Origin: Myxococcales bacterium
GTDB lineage: Bacteria; Myxococcota_A; Polyangia; Nannocystales; Nannocystaceae
Assembly (NCBI GenBank): GCA_020633315.1
Contig: JACKDV010000018.1
Coordinates: 113,436 to 177,435, forward strand
Direction of reading: 5' to 3'
DNA length: 64,000 bases
In this document: piece by piece, positions 38,956-47,250 of the stretch
Layout of the letters: every line of letters begins with the position of its first letter
Position numbering within the stretch: position 1 is the stretch's first letter
The notes under the pieces: model-generated
The model's database searches: none
Told to the model about the DNA's origin: nothing
What the model saw: the letters and a program-made list of their open reading frames with translations, nothing else
Program-made: the position numbers and the translations under genes

Positions 38956-39402
38956 TCAGGGCTGCGGCGCAGGGGTGCCCGCATCCGCCGACGCTCCCTC
39001 GACCACCGCACGCCCCTCCACCCGCGACAGCACCTCCTGCGCCGGCGGATATCCGGGCCGAATCGCCAGGGCCCTGCGCGCCGAGGCGGCCGCGCGATCG
39101 CTCTGACCGGCTCGCTCCTCCACCTCGGCCCGCGTGGCCCACAGCTGCGGGTCCCGAGGATCGAAGCGGATGGCTCGCTCGATCCACCGCTGCGCCTCCG
39201 GGAGCTGCGGCGGATCGCGATCGAGCGCGAGCCGTGCCCTCAGGTAGGCTTCGTAGGCGGCAGGCGGCGGAGGCGAGGACGAGACGAGCCGGCCATCGAC
39301 CTCGTGGAGCGTCCGCTCGTTGGGACCGATGGTGGCCGCGCAGCCGAGCAGGCTCGCCACCGCGATCCACCACGCGACCATCGCTGCCCTCGAGGCCCTC
39401 AT
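38956..39402 (-). CDS. Small TPR lipoprotein
   Basis: A 148-residue protein starting at the ATG at 39402 with signal peptide and lipobox ASLLGC. It has a Pro-rich spacer and about two TPR units (AQRWIERAIRFDPRDPQLWA, SARRALAIRPGYPPAQEVL). Alternative ATGs lie at 39417 and 39381. It is 70 bases downstream of the carboxylase gene on the same strand. A scaffold role at the outer membrane is likely, without known partners. Confidence 0.75.
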   Translation of the reverse strand: MRASRAAMVAWWIAVASLLGCAATIGPNERTLHEVDGRLVSSSPPPPAAYEAYLRARLALDRDPPQLPEAQRWIERAIRFDPRDPQLWATRAEVEERAGQSDRAAASARRALAIRPGYPPAQEVLSRVEGRAVVEGASADAGTPAPQP

Positions 39403-39471
39403 CGACCCCGGCAGCATGTCACGCCCCGACTCACCGCGCCCGCGACCGCCCACGCCTTCGTCCTGCGCCGC

Positions 39472-41076
39472 TCAGAGGGGGATGTTGCCGTGCTTGCGCC
39501 GCGGGTTGTCCTGCCGCTTGTTTCGCAGCATCCGCAGGCTCTCGGCCACGCGACGGCGCGTCTCCTCGGGACGGATCACCTCGTCGATGAAGCCGAGCTC
39601 GGCGGCCTTGTAGGGGCTGGCGAAGAGCTGGCGGTAGTCAGCGGCCAGCTCGGCGGCACGCGCCTTGGGATCCTCGGCCCCGGCGAGCTCGCGCCGGAAG
39701 ATGATGTTGACGGCACCGTCGGCCCCCATCACCGCGATCTCGGCCGTGGGGTAGGCCAGGTTGATGTCGCCGCGGATGTGCTTGCTCGCCATGACGTCGT
39801 AGGCCCCGCCGTAGGCCTTGCGGGTCACGAGGGTCACCTTGGGCACGGTGGCCTCGGTGAAGGCGTAGAGCAGCTTGGCCCCGTGCCGGATGATCCCGCC
39901 GAACTCCTGCTCGGTGCCGGGCAAGAAGCCGGGGACGTCCACGAGGGTGACCAGCGGAATGTTGAAGGCGTCGCACATGCGAACGAAGCGGGCGGCCTTC
40001 ACCGAGGCATCGATGTCGAGGCAGCCGGCGAGCACCAGGGGCTGGTTGGCCACCACGCCCACGCTGGCCCCGTCGATGCGCACGAAGCCGACCACCATGT
40101 TGCGGGCGTAGCCCTCGTGCACCTCGAGGAAGCGCCCCTCGTCGGCGATGGCGGTGATGATCCGCCGGATGTCGTAGGGCTTGGTGGGATCGGCCGGGAC
40201 CACGTCGACCAGCTCGGGGCAGGAGCGATCGGGGCCGTCGCCCACGCTGCGCACGGGGGCGGTGGTCATGTTGTTGGCCGGCAGGTAGGAGAGCAGCTCG
40301 CGGGTGAGCGCGAGCGCGGCCGCCTCGTTGCCGCAGCGGAAGTGCGCCACGCCGCTCTTCTCGGCGTGCGCCCGGGAGCCGCCGAGATCCTCCTTGGTCA
40401 CCTCCTCGTGGGTCACCGCCTTGATCACGTCGGGACCGGTGATGAACATGTAGCTGGTCTCGTCGACCATCACCACGAAGTCGGTGAGCGCAGGGGAGTA
40501 GACGGCCCCGCCGGCGCAGGGACCGAGGATGACCGAGATCTGGGGGACGACCCCGGAGCTGAGGACGTTGCGCTTGAAGATCTCGGCGTAGCCCGCGAGG
40601 CTCTCCACGCCCTCCTGGATCCGGGCGCCGCCGCTGTCGTTGAGGCCGATCACCGGCGCTCCGACCTCGGTGGCCAGGTCCATCACCTTGCAGATCTTGC
40701 GGGCGTGCGCCATGCCCAGGCTGCCGCCGAAGACGGAGGGCTGCTGGGCGAAGACGAAGACGGAGCGGCCGTCGATGGTGCCGTGACCGGTGACCACCCC
40801 GTCGCCGTAGGGCCGGTGCTCCCGCATGTCGAAGTCGTCGCAGGCGTGGGTGACGAAGCGATCCAGCTCGACGAAGGAGCCCTCGTCGAGCAGCACCTCG
40901 ATGCGCTCGCGCGCGGTGTTGCGCCCCTTGGCGTGGACCTTCTGCGTCGCCTTCTCGGCGCTCGCGCGCGCCCGCTCGAGGGCCTCGTCGCCCTGCTCGG
41001 CGACCTGCGGTGAGGCGTTGAGGCGGGCGAGCTCTTCGCGGAGCTCGAGCTCGGCGCGGGGATCACGATCGGCCAT
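39472..41076 (-). CDS. pccB: Biotin-dependent acyl-CoA carboxylase beta subunit (propionyl-CoA type)
   Basis: The 534-residue protein is the carboxyltransferase subunit that transfers CO2 from biotin to propionyl-CoA or a similar acyl-CoA, giving methylmalonyl-CoA. Family landmarks are present: GRNTARERIEVLLD, FGGSLGMAHARKICKVMDLA, GLNDSGGARIQEGVESLAGY, the oxyanion turns GPCAGGAVYSPAL and RKAYGGAYDVMASK, and the C-terminal KHGNIPL. A conserved aspartate at VVMVDETSYMFITGP fits the propionyl-specific pocket region. The biotin carboxylase alpha subunit is not in the window. It lies downstream of hisB on the same strand with about 120 bases between. Acetyl-CoA specificity cannot be fully excluded. 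Confidence 0.93.
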   Translation of the reverse strand: MADRDPRAELELREELARLNASPQVAEQGDEALERARASAEKATQKVHAKGRNTARERIEVLLDEGSFVELDRFVTHACDDFDMREHRPYGDGVVTGHGTIDGRSVFVFAQQPSVFGGSLGMAHARKICKVMDLATEVGAPVIGLNDSGGARIQEGVESLAGYAEIFKRNVLSSGVVPQISVILGPCAGGAVYSPALTDFVVMVDETSYMFITGPDVIKAVTHEEVTKEDLGGSRAHAEKSGVAHFRCGNEAAALALTRELLSYLPANNMTTAPVRSVGDGPDRSCPELVDVVPADPTKPYDIRRIITAIADEGRFLEVHEGYARNMVVGFVRIDGASVGVVANQPLVLAGCLDIDASVKAARFVRMCDAFNIPLVTLVDVPGFLPGTEQEFGGIIRHGAKLLYAFTEATVPKVTLVTRKAYGGAYDVMASKHIRGDINLAYPTAEIAVMGADGAVNIIFRRELAGAEDPKARAAELAADYRQLFASPYKAAELGFIDEVIRPEETRRRVAESLRMLRNKRQDNPRRKHGNIPL

Positions 41077-41196
41077 CGGCGCGAGAGTAGCCGCGACCGT
41101 GCCGTCGATCGAGCCGCTCTACCCGAGCCGGGCGCACACGCCCGAGCGAGGGGCAGGGATCACCGTGGGATGGACGAGCGCGGCCCCGCGAGGCGC

Positions 41197-41802
41197 TCAG
41201 ATCGCGCCCTTGGTGGAGGGCAGCGTGCCCGCCAGCGCGGGGTCGGGCGCGCAGGCCATCCGCAGCGCACGGGCGAAGCCCTTGAACGCGGCCTCGACCA
41301 CGTGGTGGGCGTTGCCGCCGGCCCGCAGGTGGAGGTGCAGGTTCATGCGCGCCTGCACGACCAGGGCCTGGAAGAGCTCCTTGACCAGGTCGCAGTCGAA
41401 GCGGCCCACCCAGCGCCCCTCGATCGCGGGCAGGTCGTAGACCAGGTAGGGGCGGCCGCCCAGGTCGAGCGCGCAGTCGACCAGGGTCTCGTCCATGGCG
41501 AGCGAGAAGCAGCCGTAGCGGGTGATGCCGCGGCGCTCGCCCAGCGCCTGGTCGAGCGCCATGCCCAGGGTGAGGCCCACGTCCTCCACGGTGTGATGGT
41601 CGTCGATCTCCACGTCGCCCTCGGCGTGCACCCGCAGATCCATGGCGCCGTGCTTGGCGAGAGCCTCGAGCATGTGCGACAGGAAGGGGACGGGGGTGGT
41701 GATGCGCGCGGGCGCGGGCGCATCGCCGGGGACCGTCAGCTCCACGGTGACGCGCGTCTCCTTGGTGGAGCGCTCGACGCGGGCGCGCCGGATCTCGCTC
41801 AC
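41197..41802 (-). CDS. hisB: Imidazoleglycerol-phosphate dehydratase
   Basis: HisB dehydrates imidazoleglycerol phosphate to imidazoleacetol phosphate in histidine synthesis, using a manganese cluster. The 201-residue protein is the monofunctional form. It has FLSHMLEALAKHG, the first metal motif DDHHTVEDVGLTLG and the second HHVVEAAFKGFARAL. The start is a GTG at 41802 overlapping the J-domain gene stop (GTGA), so translation is coupled. No other his gene is visible. Its place inside an Hsp70/J-domain unit is unusual. Confidence 0.95.
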   Translation of the reverse strand: MSEIRRARVERSTKETRVTVELTVPGDAPAPARITTPVPFLSHMLEALAKHGAMDLRVHAEGDVEIDDHHTVEDVGLTLGMALDQALGERRGITRYGCFSLAMDETLVDCALDLGGRPYLVYDLPAIEGRWVGRFDCDLVKELFQALVVQARMNLHLHLRAGGNAHHVVEAAFKGFARALRMACAPDPALAGTLPSTKGAI

Positions 41803-42332
41803 GTGCGCGTGCCCCCGAGCAGGCCGGGCGCGCCGGGGTGCTGCTCGATCTCGGCGAGCAAGCGGCGCAGGGGCGGCGCCTGCTCGAGGGTGAGGCCCAG
41901 GCGGACGTCGACCCAGGCGCCGCGCAGCTCGCCCTGCTCGAGCTTGCGTCGAGCCGAGCGCAGGTAGATCCGCGCGAAGGAGTTGTGGACCTGCCGCTCC
42001 TCGGCGGTGAGGCGACGGGCTCGGGCCACCTCGGACAGCCGCGCCTCGCCCCGCACCAGCGCGGCGTCGTAGAGCACCCGCAGCTCGGGGTCGAGCAGCA
42101 CGTTGTAGGCCTCGGTCATGCGCTTGAACACGGCGTAGACCGCCTGGCGCAGGCTCTCGCCGCCGCGGTAGACGAACTGGTCGGGGTGGAAGCGCTGGGC
42201 CCGGGCGTAGAAGCCGTCGCGCACCGCGACGTAGTCACAGCCGGGGCGCAGCCCGAGGTACTCGTAGTACGACAGCTCGTCGAGCCCCTCGTACAGTCGC
42301 ATGATCTCTGCGAGTAACTCGTCGGCCGCCAT
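41799..42332 (-). CDS. J-domain-like co-chaperone
   Basis: A 177-residue protein with an N-terminal J-domain: SYYEYLGLRPGCDYVAVRDG, the HPD signature in RFHPDQF and TEAYNVLLDPELRVLYD. The G/F and zinc-finger regions of true DnaJ are absent. The C-terminal 80 residues are helical (FARIYLRSARRKLEQGELRG). It starts 18 bases after the Hsp70 gene ends and should stimulate that ATPase. The J-domain helix between HPD and the start has a longer insertion (YRGGES) than usual. Confidence 0.88.
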   Translation of the reverse strand: MAADELLAEIMRLYEGLDELSYYEYLGLRPGCDYVAVRDGFYARAQRFHPDQFVYRGGESLRQAVYAVFKRMTEAYNVLLDPELRVLYDAALVRGEARLSEVARARRLTAEERQVHNSFARIYLRSARRKLEQGELRGAWVDVRLGLTLEQAPPLRRLLAEIEQHPGAPGLLGGTRT

Positions 42333-42349
42333 CGTCCCCCCAGCTCAGA

Positions 42350-43987
42350 CTATCGCGTGCGCGAGGCGACGTCGCCCTCGGGAGGCGCCTGGCCGGCGCG
42401 GCCGACCATCTCGGCCACCTCGTCCTCGCTCAGGCCGCCGAGCACCCGCATGGTGGCGACCTGCTCCAGCCCGGTGTCCCGATCGCGGGCCCGCACCTCG
42501 AGCAGGCCGTCGGTGTTGATCTCGAAGGTGACGGCGATGGTGACCTCGCCGCGCGGGGCCTCGCGCAGCCCCGAGAGCACCACCTCGCCGAGCTTGAGGT
42601 TGCGATCGAACTCCTCCTCCTCGCCCTGGCACACCTGGATCCGCACGAACACCTGGCTGTCCCGGGTGGTGGTGAACAGGCGGGTCTGCTCCACGGGGAT
42701 GGGAGTGTTGCGCTCGATGATGAAGTCGACGTAGCCGCCCACGGTGCGCACCCCGAGGCTGCGGGGGGTCACGTCGAGCAGCACGGCGGAGGCGGGGGCG
42801 GCCGCGGTGGGCGTGGAGACGCCGCCGTCGGCCATGGGGACCAGCGAGCCCATCAGGGCCGCGCCCTGGATGGCGGCCCCCACCGCGACCACGCTCATGG
42901 GGTTGATCGAGGTCTGGGGCGGCTTGCCGAACACCTGCTGCACCACCTCGCGCACCAGCGGCAGGCGGGTGGTGCCGCCCACCAGCACGATCTCGTCGAT
43001 CTGGTGCGGGGCCAGGCCGGCGGTGCGCAGGGCATCCTCGCACACGGGGACGGTGCGGCGGATGATGGACTCCACGCGGCGCCGGGTCTCGAGATCGCTG
43101 AGCGAGAACTCGAGGGTGCCGCTGCGGCCGGGCAGCACCTCCTCGAGGTGCACCGAGGCCCGGTCCTGCTCGCTGAGCTGGATCTTCACCTGCTCGGCCA
43201 CCGCCCGCAGCCGCTCCATGGCCACGGGGGTGTCGGCGATCTCGCCGCCCTGCTGGCGCCGGAAGGCCTCGACCATCATCTCGAGGATCGCCTCGTCGAT
43301 GTCGTCGCCGCCCAGGAACATCTCGCCCGAGGTGGCGAGCACCTCGAACACGTTGCGGGTGATCTGGAGGATGGTGACGTCGAAGGTGCCACCGCCGAAG
43401 TCGTAGACCGCGATGCGGCGATCGGTGTCCTCGATGTAGCCGTAGGCGAGCGCGGCCGCGGTGGGCTCGTTGATCACCCGGATCACGTCGAGCCCGGCGA
43501 GGCGGGCCGCGATGCGGGTGGCGCTGCGCTGCGAGTCGGTGAAGTTGGCCGGGACGGCGATCACCGCCTTGCTCACCGGCTGCCCCAGCGCCTCCTCGGC
43601 CATCTCGCGCAGATAGGTGAGGATGTAGGCCGAGATCTCGACGATGCTGTGCAGCCGCGAGCCGAGCTCGACGACCACCGCCTCGTTGTTGCCCTCGCGG
43701 ATCTCGTAGGGCACGGTGCGGAGCATCCGCTGCACCTCGGGCGAGGAGAAGCGACGGCCGATGAGGCGCTTGGCGCTGTAGACCACCTGGGTGGGGTCGA
43801 CCGCCCGGCGACGCTTGGCCCGGTTGCCCACCACGATGGAGCCGTCGGGCAGGGCCGCGACCACCGAGGGCACGATGCGATCCTCGCCCCGGCGCACCAC
43901 CGACGCCCGCCCCTCGCGCACGATGGCGCACGCGGAGTTGGTCGTGCCGAGGTCGATCCCCAGCACGAGCTCGGATTGTGGCGGCAT
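42350..43987 (-). CDS. Hsp70/DnaK-like chaperone, shortened
   Basis: About 545 residues from the ATG at 43987; a TTG lies nine bases upstream. The ATPase domain is complete: GIDLGTTNSACAIV, AVPANFTDSQRSATRIAA, NEPTAAALAYGY, VYDFGGGTFDV and VLVGGTTRLPLVREVV. The substrate domain has the usual start (LLDVTPRSLGVRTVGG, FIIERNTPIPVEQ) and strands, but the helical lid is mostly missing; the protein ends near EDEVAEMVGRAG. It is thus shorter than DnaK (about 640). With a dedicated J-protein downstream it looks like a specialised Hsp70 pair, not the general chaperone. Confidence 0.92.
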   Translation of the reverse strand: MPPQSELVLGIDLGTTNSACAIVREGRASVVRRGEDRIVPSVVAALPDGSIVVGNRAKRRRAVDPTQVVYSAKRLIGRRFSSPEVQRMLRTVPYEIREGNNEAVVVELGSRLHSIVEISAYILTYLREMAEEALGQPVSKAVIAVPANFTDSQRSATRIAARLAGLDVIRVINEPTAAALAYGYIEDTDRRIAVYDFGGGTFDVTILQITRNVFEVLATSGEMFLGGDDIDEAILEMMVEAFRRQQGGEIADTPVAMERLRAVAEQVKIQLSEQDRASVHLEEVLPGRSGTLEFSLSDLETRRRVESIIRRTVPVCEDALRTAGLAPHQIDEIVLVGGTTRLPLVREVVQQVFGKPPQTSINPMSVVAVGAAIQGAALMGSLVPMADGGVSTPTAAAPASAVLLDVTPRSLGVRTVGGYVDFIIERNTPIPVEQTRLFTTTRDSQVFVRIQVCQGEEEEFDRNLKLGEVVLSGLREAPRGEVTIAVTFEINTDGLLEVRARDRDTGLEQVATMRVLGGLSEDEVAEMVGRAGQAPPEGDVASRTR

Positions 43988-44298
43988 GGGACGCAAGTCT
44001 AGCCGATCGCGCCCATGCCGCTAAAAACCGGGCCAAATGACGCTCGCCCCAATGCGGACCCCTCCCCATGGTGAACGTGAGTCCAGCCCCCGCCCGTCCC
44101 GCTCCCAGATCTTCCCAGGGTGCTCCTCCCACCATCCAGGGCACGCGCTCACCAGGCCGGCTCACGGACGCGCAGCGTCCGGGGCCGGCCGAAGTCGGGG
44201 CGCCAGCCCCGGGGTAGGCCCCGACAGGCCCGCGCCACGGGTCTGCCGGACCAGGCCGTAGGGGCAGAGCCTCGCCCATCCAGACGGCCGCAGGCCGT
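43988..44298. other. Structured intergenic region with GC-rich hairpins
   Basis: The 311-base gap between the Hsp70 start and the end of the export-lipoprotein gene has no convincing frame. It contains short perfect inverted repeats, including GGACGC-gca-GCGTCC near 44165-44180, an arm pair GTCGGGGC/GCCCCGAC near 44195-44225, and the AGACGGCC-gca-GGCCGTCT hairpin at the end. The Hsp70 promoter should lie near 44000-44080. Confidence 0.6.
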
Positions 44299-44300
44299 CT
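44282..44300 (-). terminator. Hairpin overlapping the stop codon of the export lipoprotein gene
   Basis: An 8-bp perfect stem (AGACGGCC / GGCCGTCT) with a GCA loop lies at the end of the gene, its first arm overlapping the TAG stop. No T run follows, so it may only stabilise the mRNA 3' end. Confidence 0.5.
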
Positions 44301-44904
44301 AGATCGGCGACTCGGGCACGAACACGATGTCCCCCGGCAGCAGCGGCAGATCGGCCTGCTTGCTCTCCAAGATCTGCCTCACGTCGATCACGAAGGTCTG
44401 CCGCCCCTGCGGGGTCTCGCGGGTGAGCTGGACCTTCTTGGCCTGGGCCAGGGGGTTGAGGCCGCCCGCGAGCGAGATCGCCTGCACCAGCGTCAGGCGT
44501 TCCTTGTAGGGGTAGGAGCCGGGCTCGTTGACCTGGCCGAGCACGCTCACCTCGCGGTTCTGCCGCTCGACCACCCGCACGAACACCTGCGGCTGCCGCA
44601 GCCAGCCGTTGGCGAGCTGGGTCTCGATGGTCTCGGCGATCTCGCCCTTGGTGCGACCGGCGACCTCCACGTCGCCGATCCACGGGAAGCGGATCGTCCC
44701 CCGCTCGTCCACCTCGTACTCGCCGGTGAGCTCCTCCTGGTCGGTCACGCGGATCTCCACCACGTCGCCGGGCCCGAGCTCGACCGAGCGGGTCTCGGAG
44801 GACACGGTAGGAGCGACGGTGGTGGGCTCGGGCCCGCCGCAGGTGGCACCACACGAGGCGAGGACGCAGAGCACGGCGAGCCCGAGCCTGGGGCCGCCGC
44901 TCAT
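44299..44904 (-). CDS. Wza-type polysaccharide export lipoprotein
   Basis: A 201-residue lipoprotein (signal LAVLCVLASC) with the polysaccharide-export domain (ELGPGDVVEIRVTDQEELTG, then RFPWIGDVEVAGRTKGEI) and one SLBB domain (SVLGQVNEPGSYPYKERLTL, then ISLAGGLNPLAQAKKVQLTR). Such proteins form the outer-membrane secretion channel for capsule or exopolysaccharide. The protein is shorter than Wza (about 380), with only one SLBB and no C-terminal helix for the outer-membrane pore. Its ATG overlaps the stop of the upstream barrel gene (ATGA), so both may form one export unit. No Wzc-like kinase is in the window. Confidence 0.9.
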   Translation of the reverse strand: MSGGPRLGLAVLCVLASCGATCGGPEPTTVAPTVSSETRSVELGPGDVVEIRVTDQEELTGEYEVDERGTIRFPWIGDVEVAGRTKGEIAETIETQLANGWLRQPQVFVRVVERQNREVSVLGQVNEPGSYPYKERLTLVQAISLAGGLNPLAQAKKVQLTRETPQGRQTFVIDVRQILESKQADLPLLPGDIVFVPESPI

Positions 44905-46490
44905 ATCCGGACCGCTCCGAGGATCATCACCACGTGGCGGTTGAAGCCGGCGAAGTCGATCGCCGGGCGCTCGTCGTACATCTGGTTCTCGTCGATGAAC
45001 GGGGCGAGGTACTCGGTCTGGAAGTCCGAGACGTCGATCGCCATGTCGTACTGCAGGGCCACCGACCAGATCCGCTTGATGGGCTGCTCGAGCTTGAGGT
45101 TGAGGTTGAACAGGGTGTCGCGGCGCTGGAATTGATCGGCCCCGGTGCCCGTGTACATCACCGGGCACGCCCGATCGAGCTGACCGTCGCCGTTGGTGTC
45201 GGCGGTGTCGCAGCCGTCCTCGAAGCCGAGCACGGCCAGGCCCGCGTAGCGCCGGCCGGCCACCCACGTGCCCACCGTGCCGATCATCCGCCACTTGAAC
45301 TCGTAGCGGGCCTGCAGGCGGGCGCCCAGGTCGATGTAGTAGTTGCCCAGCAGCGAGTCCTGGAACGAGCGGTAGAGCGCCACGTTGAACAGGCTGCGGG
45401 CGTTGGGGAAGTAGGTCAGCGACAGCTCGCCGATCACCGAGCTGAAGTTGGGACCGTTGGGATCGCTGCGGTAGTAGCCCAGGCCGTAGCCGGCCAGCGC
45501 ATCGAGGATGACCTTCTTGAACACCTGGCCACGGAAGCCACCCACGATGCGGTGGGCGAAGTTGTCCTCGTTGCGACCGAAGCCGATCTCCACGCAGCAC
45601 TGCGTGTAGTAGGTCCAGTCCATGCCGTAGCTGAAGACGATCGCGCTCTTGGGCAGGAAGCGCCACTTGGCCTCGGTGATGAAGCCGGCGAGCACCCGAT
45701 CGCCGCGCCGCAGGTAGGGATCGTCGGTGCGGTTCTCGAACTTCAGCGCCTGGTTGCGCAGGCCCACCTGGATGCCGAAGCGCCCGCCGCCCGGCCGCCC
45801 GATGAAGGTGAGCTGCCCCTTCCAGTCGATGCGGTTGAAGTTGTACTGGGGCTGGGCCTCGTAGTTGGGCGGCTGCGAGTAGCGGAACAGGTCGCCGTCG
45901 AAGTTGACGCTGAAGCGACGCCCGGGCAGGAAGGCCAGGCGCGCCTGCACGCCGCCGCTGAGCCGGCTCTGGCCCAGGATGTTGCGGTTCTTGGCCAGGT
46001 ACTGCCGAAAGCCCAGGATGGTGCCGAAGTAGTAGTCGAGGTTTCGCTCGGTCCGCTCGGGCGGGCTCATCAGCAGGCCGTCGCGGAACTGCCGGTTGCC
46101 CACGCCCATCCAGCCGGTGGGCATCAGGAAGGCCGCCGCGTTGGGATCCTCGAGCGGCGCGGCGCTGTCCTCCGAGAACACGTTGGTGTCCACGCCGGTG
46201 ACCAGCGCGAAGCCGGGGTGGAAGGTGGAGCGCTGCCCCACCTTGATCCCCGGGCCGTCCTCGGCGCGCGGGATGTTGATCTCCGGGCCGGCGAGGGCTC
46301 GGCCCGGCCACGCGAGCACCACCATCACCAGGCCCAAGAGCAGGAGACGAGCTGCGATGCCACCCGACGGGCGCGAGCGGCCAGGCTGCGAGCGAGGCAA
46401 GAGCAAGGCGAGGTCCAAGGCCGCACCTCGCCCGGGGAGGTGCGCCGCGCGCAGCCTAGCCGAATCACGACGTGGGAGCACGGTGATCAT
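44901..46490 (-). CDS. Outer-membrane beta-barrel protein, probably for polysaccharide export
   Basis: About 529 residues from the ATG at 46490. A hydrophobic signal core (ARLLLLGLVMVVLAWPGRALA) follows a long Arg-rich leader, so the true start may be further downstream. The mature part is rich in alternating aromatic strands: GILGFRQ-type turns, FSVNFDGDLFRYSQPP, YNFNRIDWKGQLTFIGR, RFGIQVGLRNQALKFEN, AIVFSYGMDWTYYTQC and SVALQYDMAIDVSDFQTEY. It ends RHVVMILGAVRI, a typical terminal barrel strand with aromatic or hydrophobic residues. A short DTNGDGQLD loop could bind calcium. Its stop overlaps the Wza-type gene start, suggesting a Wzx/BexD-like partner pair, as found in myxobacterial exopolysaccharide clusters. 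Confidence 0.75.
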   Translation of the reverse strand: MITVLPRRDSARLRAAHLPGRGAALDLALLLPRSQPGRSRPSGGIAARLLLLGLVMVVLAWPGRALAGPEINIPRAEDGPGIKVGQRSTFHPGFALVTGVDTNVFSEDSAAPLEDPNAAAFLMPTGWMGVGNRQFRDGLLMSPPERTERNLDYYFGTILGFRQYLAKNRNILGQSRLSGGVQARLAFLPGRRFSVNFDGDLFRYSQPPNYEAQPQYNFNRIDWKGQLTFIGRPGGGRFGIQVGLRNQALKFENRTDDPYLRRGDRVLAGFITEAKWRFLPKSAIVFSYGMDWTYYTQCCVEIGFGRNEDNFAHRIVGGFRGQVFKKVILDALAGYGLGYYRSDPNGPNFSSVIGELSLTYFPNARSLFNVALYRSFQDSLLGNYYIDLGARLQARYEFKWRMIGTVGTWVAGRRYAGLAVLGFEDGCDTADTNGDGQLDRACPVMYTGTGADQFQRRDTLFNLNLKLEQPIKRIWSVALQYDMAIDVSDFQTEYLAPFIDENQMYDERPAIDFAGFNRHVVMILGAVRI

Positions 46491-46614
46491 CAGCGCAGGA
46501 CCTGCCCCGTTTGCCCAGGACGCACGTTCACGGCCACGATCACTCGCGAGACCCCTCTCGGTTGACCGACGGTGTCGATCGAGACGGGAGCGTAACGCGC
46601 GACGGCGCCGAGAC

Positions 46615-47250
46615 CTAGAGACTGGGGCTTCCGACCGACGGCGGCATGCCATCGTCGACCGGCGGCGGCATCCCGGGCGGCTTGCCGCCGCCGGCACCGC
46701 CACCGACCGTGGGATCGGGGATCGGGATGGTCGGCGACTCGTCGACCTCGTTGCGGGTCACGTCGTCGCTCTGCTCGGGGGTCTTGTCGCCCACGCACTC
46801 GCGTGCCTGCTCCACCAGCCCCTCGAGGCGCTGAGAGGCAGCCACGAGCTTCTCGGTGGCGAAGCCCCGAGCATCGGCGCCTGCGTTGGCATCGCGGATC
46901 ACCAGCAGCTCGCCGGTGGCCAGCTCCATCACGCCCTGCGCTCGCTCCTGCTTGTCGAGCACGCACGCGGCCCGCACCAGATCGGAGTCGCGCTTGGCAT
47001 CCGAGGCGAGGTCGCCCAGGACGGCCATGTTGGCCTCCATGTCTCCGCGGACCCTGGGCACCGAGACGTTGCTCGGCGGCGGCGGCGGAGCCGACTCGTC
47101 CGCAGGTGCCTCGCCGGCCTCCGGCTCGGCTGGAGCCTCTGCGGCCGGAGCCGGAGCCTCGTCTACCGCCGGACCGGCCACGGCCGCGCCCGTCCCGAGG
47201 ACCAACAGCGTCCCCAGCGTCCCTGCCAATGCTCGTGAACCCGTGCTCAT
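46615..47250 (-). CDS. Secreted Pro/Ala/Glu-rich protein of unknown function
   Basis: A 211-residue protein with a signal peptide (LAGTLGTLLVLGTGAAVAG), an Ala/Pro/Glu-rich linker, a helical centre (NMAVLGDLASDAKRDSDLVR, QERAQGVMELATGELLVI, ATEKLVAASQRLEGLVEQAR) with two cysteines and a Gly/Pro-rich tail. Its ATG overlaps the stop of the AgmX-like gene by one base (TGATG), so it is co-translated with it. No family recognised. Function is probably linked to the envelope machine encoded upstream. Confidence 0.75.
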   Translation of the reverse strand: MSTGSRALAGTLGTLLVLGTGAAVAGPAVDEAPAPAAEAPAEPEAGEAPADESAPPPPPSNVSVPRVRGDMEANMAVLGDLASDAKRDSDLVRAACVLDKQERAQGVMELATGELLVIRDANAGADARGFATEKLVAASQRLEGLVEQARECVGDKTPEQSDDVTRNEVDESPTIPIPDPTVGGGAGGGKPPGMPPPVDDGMPPSVGSPSL

